Assembly (NCBI GenBank): GCA_022579005.1
Contig: MU401504.1
Coordinates: 1-64,000, forward strand
Source: Poronia punctata
Taxonomy: Eukaryota > Ascomycota > Sordariomycetes > Xylariales > Xylariaceae
Direction of reading: 5' to 3'
DNA: 64,000 nucleotides
Of this stretch, positions 57,837 through 64,000 are shown one piece after another (positions within the stretch are counted from its first letter, which is position 1; each line of letters starts with the position of its first letter). Both the position numbers and the translations under genes were made by a program. Below the pieces are notes generated by a model. The model made no database searches. It was not told where the DNA came from and saw only the letters and a program-made list of their open reading frames with translations.

Positions 57837-59618
57837 TCATTCCGTTTTCCGCAGTCTTTGTTTCTGCTTTTGCTTTAATTTATTTCTCCACGATTTGCGA
57901 TCCTTGTTGCGATGTCGGGTAGTTTTGGTTTTAGTTTTGGTTTCGGACTCTTTCTTTTCCTCCTCCTCCTTCTTTTTCTTTTTCTTGGTCTTGGTCTTGG
58001 TCTTGGAAAGAGGAGGAGGAGGAGGAGTGTGGTGGGTGTGGCTGTGGCTGTGGCTGTGGCTGTGGCGGGCTTCACGTCTTTTCTTCTTCTCGAGATCGGG
58101 ATCGAGGGGGTCGTCGGTAAAGGTTACTTTTCGTGGGGTGGTGTTGGTGGTGGTGGTTGTTATGGAAGTCGAAGGGGGAAAGGGAAGGGAAAGGGGAAGG
58201 ATATCTCGCAAGATGGCTTCTACGCTGACTTCTCTCTCGCGAAAGGTATCTGTCCAGGGACTTGATGGGACTATTATATCTTCATCGTCGTCTTGTTGTA
58301 CTTGTTTTTCTTTTTCTTCTTCTTTTTCGGGGGTGGAGGGGTTGTTGAGTTGGGAGAAACTTTTGATTATTGGGCATTCGTCATTGATAGTGCTCGTGTT
58401 GGTTGTAGTCGTAGTAGTAGGGTTGGTGGTGGTGAGAGTGGGGGTGGTAGTAGTGGTGTTGTTGTTGTTGTTGTTGTTGTTGTCATTTACCAGTTGATTG
58501 GTTATTTGCTGATGCTCGTGTTGATGATGATTGTCAATGTCGAGATTACTATAAGAATCCGAATCCGAATCCGAATCAGAGGAGATGGTATATGGGTCAT
58601 GAATCGAAGTTCCCGAACTAGGTGGAACAGGAACAACACTCTTGTTATCCGTGGCGGTTTGTTTCTTGGGAGTTTCTGGGAATTTGTATACATCTTCTTC
58701 TTCCTCTTTTTCTTGTTTGATTCGGACGGGGATGTTGTCGTTCTTGTTCTTCTTGTTGTTCTCGGGATTGATGGTGGGAGTGACAGTGGGCCGTCGTAGA
58801 CTGAAATCATACATTTTCCCCACAAAGGCGGGAGGAAATACTTTTTGTTGCTGCTGTTGTTGTTGTTGTCCTTCTTCAGATGAGGAGGATTTTTGCTGAT
58901 GATCTTTCTTCGTCGGCTTTGGTGTCGTACTCGTAGGACTGCTGGTGTATGTCTCTAGTTGTGGTTGTTGTTGACCGTCCTGTTTTATTGTTAGTCGGCT
59001 CGTACATCACCATCATCATCACCAACGAGAATAATCATAAATAGTGAAATTGAAAAGAAGGGAAGAGAAGAGAAGGGGATTCATGAAACAATGAGCAACG
59101 AGGAAAAAAAAAAGGGAAAAAAAAGGGAAAGAAAGAATAACAAACAAAAAACCAATGATAATAATTTAAAAAAAACATACCTTTCCATTTCCCTTTCCCT
59201 TTCCCTTTCCCAACGCCGTCAAAGTCGAAACACCCCTCACATTATTATTATTATTCTTCTTCTTCATTCCCGACATCGACTTCGACATCGACTTCGCAAC
59301 AGAAGCAGAAACAGGACTACTCGAAGAAAAGACCAAAGACTTGACAGCCGGGACAGGTAAATAATGAGCCTTCATCTTTTGACTCGGTAACTTGAAAGGC
59401 AAAGGTGGTGCCTTGTTCTTCTTGTTATCTGTACTACTCGTACTCGTATTCGTACGTAGGGCTGTCATTGTTCTTGTTTTTTTCGGGCCAGTAGTAGTAG
59501 TAGGAACTGGAAGAGGAGGTAATTCCACATCATCATCATCGATACTTTCCTCGGAATCAATCACGACCTTTTCTTCTTCTTCTTCTTCTTCTTCTTTCAT
59601 CTTACGCTTTTTTCCCAT
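57837..59618 (-). CDS. Microsatellite-coded low-complexity protein
   Basis: Two exons: 59618-59181 and 58979-57837, giving 526 residues. The 201-nt intron (gtatgt...aaaacag with gactaac branch site) joins phase 0 to phase 0. The start MGKKRKMKEEEEEEEE is followed by Asp-rich, Thr-rich, Lys-Gly, Gln, Asn, Ser-Asp, His-Ser and Lys-Thr runs, most coded by obvious tri- and hexanucleotide repeats. Non-repetitive islands exist: PAFVGKMYDFSLRRPTV, PSSPWTDTFREREVSVEAILRDILPL and ITTTTTNTTPRKVTF. These may be short binding motifs. I do not recognise a family. The charged, disordered character with basic ends (RNKDRKSWRNKLKQKQKQ) suggests a nuclear protein. The long frame and splice signals argue it is real. 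Confidence 0.6.
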
Positions 59619-59685
59619 TGCGAATAGATAGATAGAAGAATGAGGAAAGAAAGAAAGAATGAATGAATGAATGAAGGAGTGTAAG

Positions 59686-59733
<48 letters not shown>

Positions 59734-60597
59734 GGTGGTAATGGTTGCAAACAAGATGACTAACTAACAAACAAACAAGCGAAAGGGCAGCCAAGGCTTG
59801 TTTGTTTGTTCGTTTGTCGGATAGAATAATAAAGAGAAGAGAAAAGAAAAGAAAAAGGTACGAGGTAAATGTGCGTTTGTTGTTATATTGTTATTCGTTC
59901 CCAGTGCAAAAGAAGAAGAACTGGAAAACAAACAAACGTACATACAAGTTACATTAATTAAACCTAGGATCAACAAAGGGAAAAAAAAAAAAAAAAAAAC
60001 ACACAGTAACCTGTCATATGTGTAATAGAACCAACACAGAACATCAAATTCTGTCAACTTTCACTTTTTTTCTTTTCTTTTCTAATTTCCTGAACAAAAG
60101 GTACTTGTTACTTGGGCTTCAAGTACCTACCTAACCTACGAGCCTAATACCCATGCCTAACCAGGTACATAATGTAGGTAGGTACCAAGGTAGGGAAAAA
60201 GTAGGTACGTGGAATTGGTTAATTCCATCAAGTCCATTCAGCTTGTTAATGGATTGTCCGTTGCTTTTGATAACAATTTGTTGTTTACGGTGCTATTGAA
60301 ATGACATGCGTCATGCGAACCCTGCAACACATGGAACCCATGGCGACCTTCAAACATACTCGTACGTGTATTTATCCATGTACTGTGAGATATATATTAT
60401 GAATTGCCGAATACGTACCGCGATTCCTCTTCTCGACTTCAACTACTTACATAATCTACGTCGTGGATTCACATGACGGGAACTGGATTATATAAGTATG
60501 ACATGTGACCCTTGTTTAAATGAGAGTAATATTATAACACACAAGGTTCCCCAAAAGAAACGATTGCCCAAGTATCAACTACCAAATGAATAATATT
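59619..60597. other. Upstream region with TTG array
   Basis: Holds a (TTG)n array of about 14 units (about 59688-59733), TTTG repeats, a poly-A run near 59982-59999, TACCTACC motifs at 60124-60200 and one TACTCGTA (60357-60364). No gene seen. Confidence 0.55.
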
Positions 60598-63500
60598 TTA
60601 CATCGGTCTTCTCGGCTTGAAGTATTCCTGAAAAGTGTCCGTCGTCTCCAAGTTGCACCTATAAATGATTGCACAACAGACAATGATGAGGTTGGGGAAT
60701 TTTCGTTTCCAGAAACCCAGGTATCCGTCCGGAAGTGGGCCCACCATCTTCTTCAGCGACTCGGGCATGTCCCCGTAGTGGGACCGTTTGTTCCGGAGTG
60801 CACGTAACAAGTCCAGAAGTCTGGTTCCCGTGTACTTGCGTTGCTTCCCCAGGCTCTCCACGAACTCCTTAGGTAGCGCCTTGAGAAAGTCGCCTCGGCA
60901 AACTCTAGGAGCCCATTTTTCAAGTTCGGCCAAGTTGTCCGACATCGGGTCACGCGGTTCTAGCTCGAAGTGGTCCGATACGTCGCAGAGGAAGGCCAAC
61001 TGCTCCTTGGCCGTCCAGAAGAAAGGATGGGCCATGACGTCCGCCGCAGAAGGTCGCTGCTTGGGTTCCTTGCGCAACATCTGCTCGATCAGTGCCTTGG
61101 CCTCAAAGGCAACGTCGCCAAGCATATCCAGTGCCTCGAGATTGAACTGTCCTTTTCGGATGTTGACTTCCCTCATATATCGATCGCCGCAGTCGAACGG
61201 GTGGTTGCCCTTGGTGAGTACATAGTAAAAGACGAGTCCGAGAGAGAAGATGTCGATCGCTCTGGTTGCCCGCCGATTCGGCATCACATCGGAGCTGACT
61301 AGTTGACTGCTGGAATCACTATGGATGCTGGACATGGATGTCGAATTCTCGCGCGCGTCGTCATCCAGAAGTAATTCCGGCGCTCTCCAACCCGACGTGC
61401 CAGCTGCGTGAGCCGTCGTCGCCCCAAACGATGACTGCCCTCCTTCGAGTTTCTTACAAAGCCCAAAGTCTGACACCAGCAGCCGAGGCCGCCCGTCGCG
61501 GCTCATCGTCACCAGGATATTTTGCGGTTTCAGGTCACGATGGACAATTCGCAAGTCGTGGAGAAAGCTGAGCCCGTTGGCTATCTGTAATAGGAGGCGG
61601 GGCAGGTCCATTTCGCCCGCTCTAGCCAGCTCCGGGAATAGCTGAGGTCTATCGATGACATCGGACAGCGATGCTTGACAGAGCTCCAACGCGATATACA
61701 GGAAGCTCTCATTTCTCGACATGGCATAATATCGGATGACTACATATGCGTCTTAGTTAACTGTGCCCCCCAAACTCGAATAAAACAGTGATGAAATGAT
61801 CTTGCGTCGACTTACCGTTTGGATGATGGTCGCTTTCTAACAAAAGCTGGGTTTCTTGCGTCGCAATATCCCAGAACTGTGTCAACATGCGCTTCACTGC
61901 CACCTCGCGGCCATGAAATTTGCCCGAAAACACCACAGTGCCGTTGCTTCCCATGCCAAGTTGACAGTCCTGATTCACCTGGATGCCTCCGATATTGACA
62001 ATCGGTCCGCTGACATCCTCCGTGTCATTGGCCAACGTAGTCACGTTCGTTTCGAGCTTGGGCGGGATGCCGAGGTTTTGGACCCCTGGTGTACCCTCAT
62101 CTGGTTGAGGCGAATCACGATCCCGATCCGGAGAGCCCTCTCCACCTTCTCGCTGCTTCTTAGGGCCTTTCTTGTGTTTGACCCCACCTCGGCGACCACG
62201 ATGGCTTTTCTTCTTCTTCTCCGGTGATTCTAGTTCGCCAGGTTGTTTTTCTGGTAGCGGAGTCAAGACATCGGTCTCCGTTTTAGCCACGGTTGGAAGT
62301 TGTACCTCGGTTACGGCGGCGACGGTTTTGGCATCCGCTGAATCTCCTACAGACTCGCCAACATCCAGTCTGACAGAGCTGTCGTCCTTCGCGGCCGGAG
62401 CCTCTGGCTCGCCAACCGACTCTGCCGGTTGGACAAAGACGGGAACCTTGGAGTAGTCACTCGGCGGCGGTCTTCGGAGTTGTTGATAGTAACGGTATGC
62501 CAAGTAACCGAGGAAGAGAAAAACAAAGGGATTTTTGAACAGATCTTGAAACCAGTCAGCAGCGTACCGAGGTAGCGTTATGACCGTCTCCACAATCTGA
62601 GTCAACTCGGTCCCAGGTTCTGGTATTACGGAAGGAAGGAGTTCTTCGTCTACGTGATCCTGCACGTCTTCCACGCCGGAGTAGGACTCGGCAGGTAGGC
62701 TGGGTGGCATGCCCGTCGACCAATCCGGTACGTGAATGCCTCCGCCCACGGTGTGAACACCAACTAGCGCAGAAGGGAAACGCAAGTAATCAACGGAATC
62801 ATCGTGCTCGCCCCAGTTCCTCTGGACGACCTGAGCACCAGGCCCATCCACAATGAGGGGATAGGACCGACCAGACATGGCATACCAGCCACCAGAGCTC
62901 GTCTGGTTCAGGAAAACACTTTGGCCCCGGACCCAAGCCGACTGCTCATCCAGTACAGGCGCCACAGGTTGTGGCAGCAGGACTAGCTCTGGATTGCTTC
63001 CCGGTGGCGCATCATGGGGCCTAGCAACATCGAATACGCGGGCAACCGGGACAGGAAACTCAAGAGCAAAAGAGGCCGTGGCCGCCGGGTGCGAGATGGC
63101 GTAAACCCTGCCGTCGTGCTGACTGGTAAAGTACCGGTTGTCCGGAGTGGAATGGTACTGTTGATGCAGGTCATTGTCGAAATTATTCGGCCCCCACTCG
63201 GCATACTTTAGTGTAGCGATGTCCCTGCCATCATCTAGCCGATGGATGTCGACCGTGTATTCGGTACGGCTTAGAGTGATGGTACCGCTATCACTGCACT
63301 CATCCGAGTCATCCAACAATCCACTATTGGGGGGGAAGCACGTGGCGCTCTGGTCAACCTGTGCGCCAGTTTGCCCAAACCACTTCAAGACCCGCCCAGT
63401 CGCAGCATCTACAGTGATGAGCGTGTTCTTCTTGTGGCCAGTATAGACTACAGGTGGGTCCGAGGATGCGTAATGGCCCATTTCATCGACCAGCTGTTTC

Positions 63501-64000
63501 ATCGTGTAGCCGGTGCTCATCAAACCAGCCCCGAATTTAGAAGTGGTCCAGATATAGACCGCTCCATTGTTGGTCGGCTCAATTGCCCATATATAGTCAT
63601 CCAATGGGTGTCGGTCTCGTTTGCCCGCGCCGCCTGTGGAAGATCGATTCGGGCGGTAGTGGGTCGTCTCGACGACGGGCTGTTCGACCTGTAGGTGCCA
63701 GCGCTCGTCGCCGGACTCGCGGTCCGCGGCGTAAAGGTGTCCATCGACGGTCGCCAGAAGAACGTAGTCTTCCACTTCCCAGTTCTCCAGACTCCGCGCA
63801 GATTGCAGCGAGGATAGCCCATGGCCAGCTAAGAGGCTGGGCAGGTGTCTAGGAGAGTTTGGTGCTCGAACGGGCTGAGCCGGAGCCAAAGTTGCGAGGG
63901 CGCTCGCATCGTGATTGACAGGAATGGTGTTTGTGTGTTGCTTGGTAGCTATCATCGGCGTTTCCCGACTCCTTACGGGAATTTTTGGCTTCAGAGTCGC
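60598..64000 (-). CDS. IRE1: IRE1 unfolded-protein-response kinase/endoribonuclease, 5' end cut by window
   Basis: Exons 64000-61816 (partial) and 61739-60598; intron of 76 nt (gtaagt...atgtag, phase 1) restores HPNVIRYYAMSRNES. The frame is open to the window edge upstream of the ATG at 63955, and no signal peptide is visible, so the true start is outside. Order: lumenal propeller (WEVEDYVLLATVDGHLYAADRESGD...), one membrane helix (NPFVFLFLGYLAYRYY), a basic linker, kinase (GMGSNGTVVFSGKFHGREVAVKRM, VHRDLKPQN, SDFGL) and the KEN RNase. The RNase keeps RNKRSHY, matching the catalytic Arg-Asn and His of yeast Ire1. It senses unfolded protein in the ER lumen and starts unconventional splicing of the HAC1/hacA mRNA. 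Nothing essential is missing in the visible part. Confidence 0.95.

Noticed and set aside
57784..58497. Leu/Val/Ser-rich frame on the plus strand opposite the microsatellite gene
   Set aside because: It arises from complemented trinucleotide repeats. The minus-strand model has intron signals and a continuous two-exon frame.
63955..63957. ATG at 63955 (minus) as the IRE1 start
   Set aside because: The frame stays open upstream to the window edge and no signal peptide follows this ATG, so the true start is probably outside the window.

Overview
The window looks like nuclear DNA of a filamentous ascomycete (Pezizomycotina, probably a sordariomycete). The evidence is short GT-AG introns of about 50-240 nt, long tracts with no gene, a block of almost pure A+T typical of RIP-mutated repeats, and a set of fungal proteins: LYC1-type acetyltransferase, TRP-like channel, fungal TF-domain protein, Delta-12 desaturase and IRE1. 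There is no operon structure, ribosome binding site, CRISPR array or phage gene. I found no tRNA or rRNA gene.

Layout. 1-4480: extremely AT-rich, probably RIP-degraded repeat DNA. 4846-5307: the amino-terminal part only of a DCC1-like cohesion factor, next to that block. 6629-8915 (+): RNF216/TRIAD3-like RBR ubiquitin ligase. 9569-10921 (-): LYC1-like acetyltransferase. About 2.2 kb of microsatellite-rich spacer follows. 13131-14976 (-): chaperonin subunit CCT1. 15814-16704 (-): calcineurin-like phosphoesterase. 17598-19207 (-): fungal TF-domain protein with an unclear 5' junction. 19872-21152 (-): Asn/Ala-rich secreted protein. 23216-24178 (-): Rieske iron-sulfur subunit. 24834-28448 (-): DDB1. 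29560-30561 (+): ankyrin-repeat protein. 31332-31940 (-): orphan membrane protein. 32252-33509 (-): lactonohydrolase-like protein. 34315-37810 (-): TRP-like channel. 40899-41429 (+): PRA1/Yip3. It is followed, and apparently overlapped, by an acidic/basic low-complexity protein (41416-42607). 42960-43744 (-): small conserved fungal membrane protein. 44582-45491 (+): J-domain protein. 46125-47451 (+): thioredoxin-PITH protein. 50260-51495 (+): unrecognised protein. 55405-56922 (+): Delta-12 fatty acid desaturase. 57837-59618 (-): a protein coded almost wholly by microsatellites. 60598-64000 (-): IRE1, cut by the window end.

The genes are mostly unrelated housekeeping functions, as usual for a fungal chromosome: protein folding and quality control (CCT1, J-domain protein, thioredoxin-PITH, IRE1), ubiquitin (RBR, DDB1), respiration (Rieske), membrane lipid and traffic (desaturase, PRA1) and signalling (TRP-like). 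They do not form an evident cluster or pathway. The most unusual signals are an over-represented intergenic octamer (TACTCGTA, 22 copies found by eye), the truncated DCC1 at the edge of the AT block, an ATG-less reading frame overlapping the end of the PRA1 gene, and the microsatellite-coded gene near 58-59.6 kb. Gene models come from splice signals, reading phase and remembered family features. No alignment or transcript was available.
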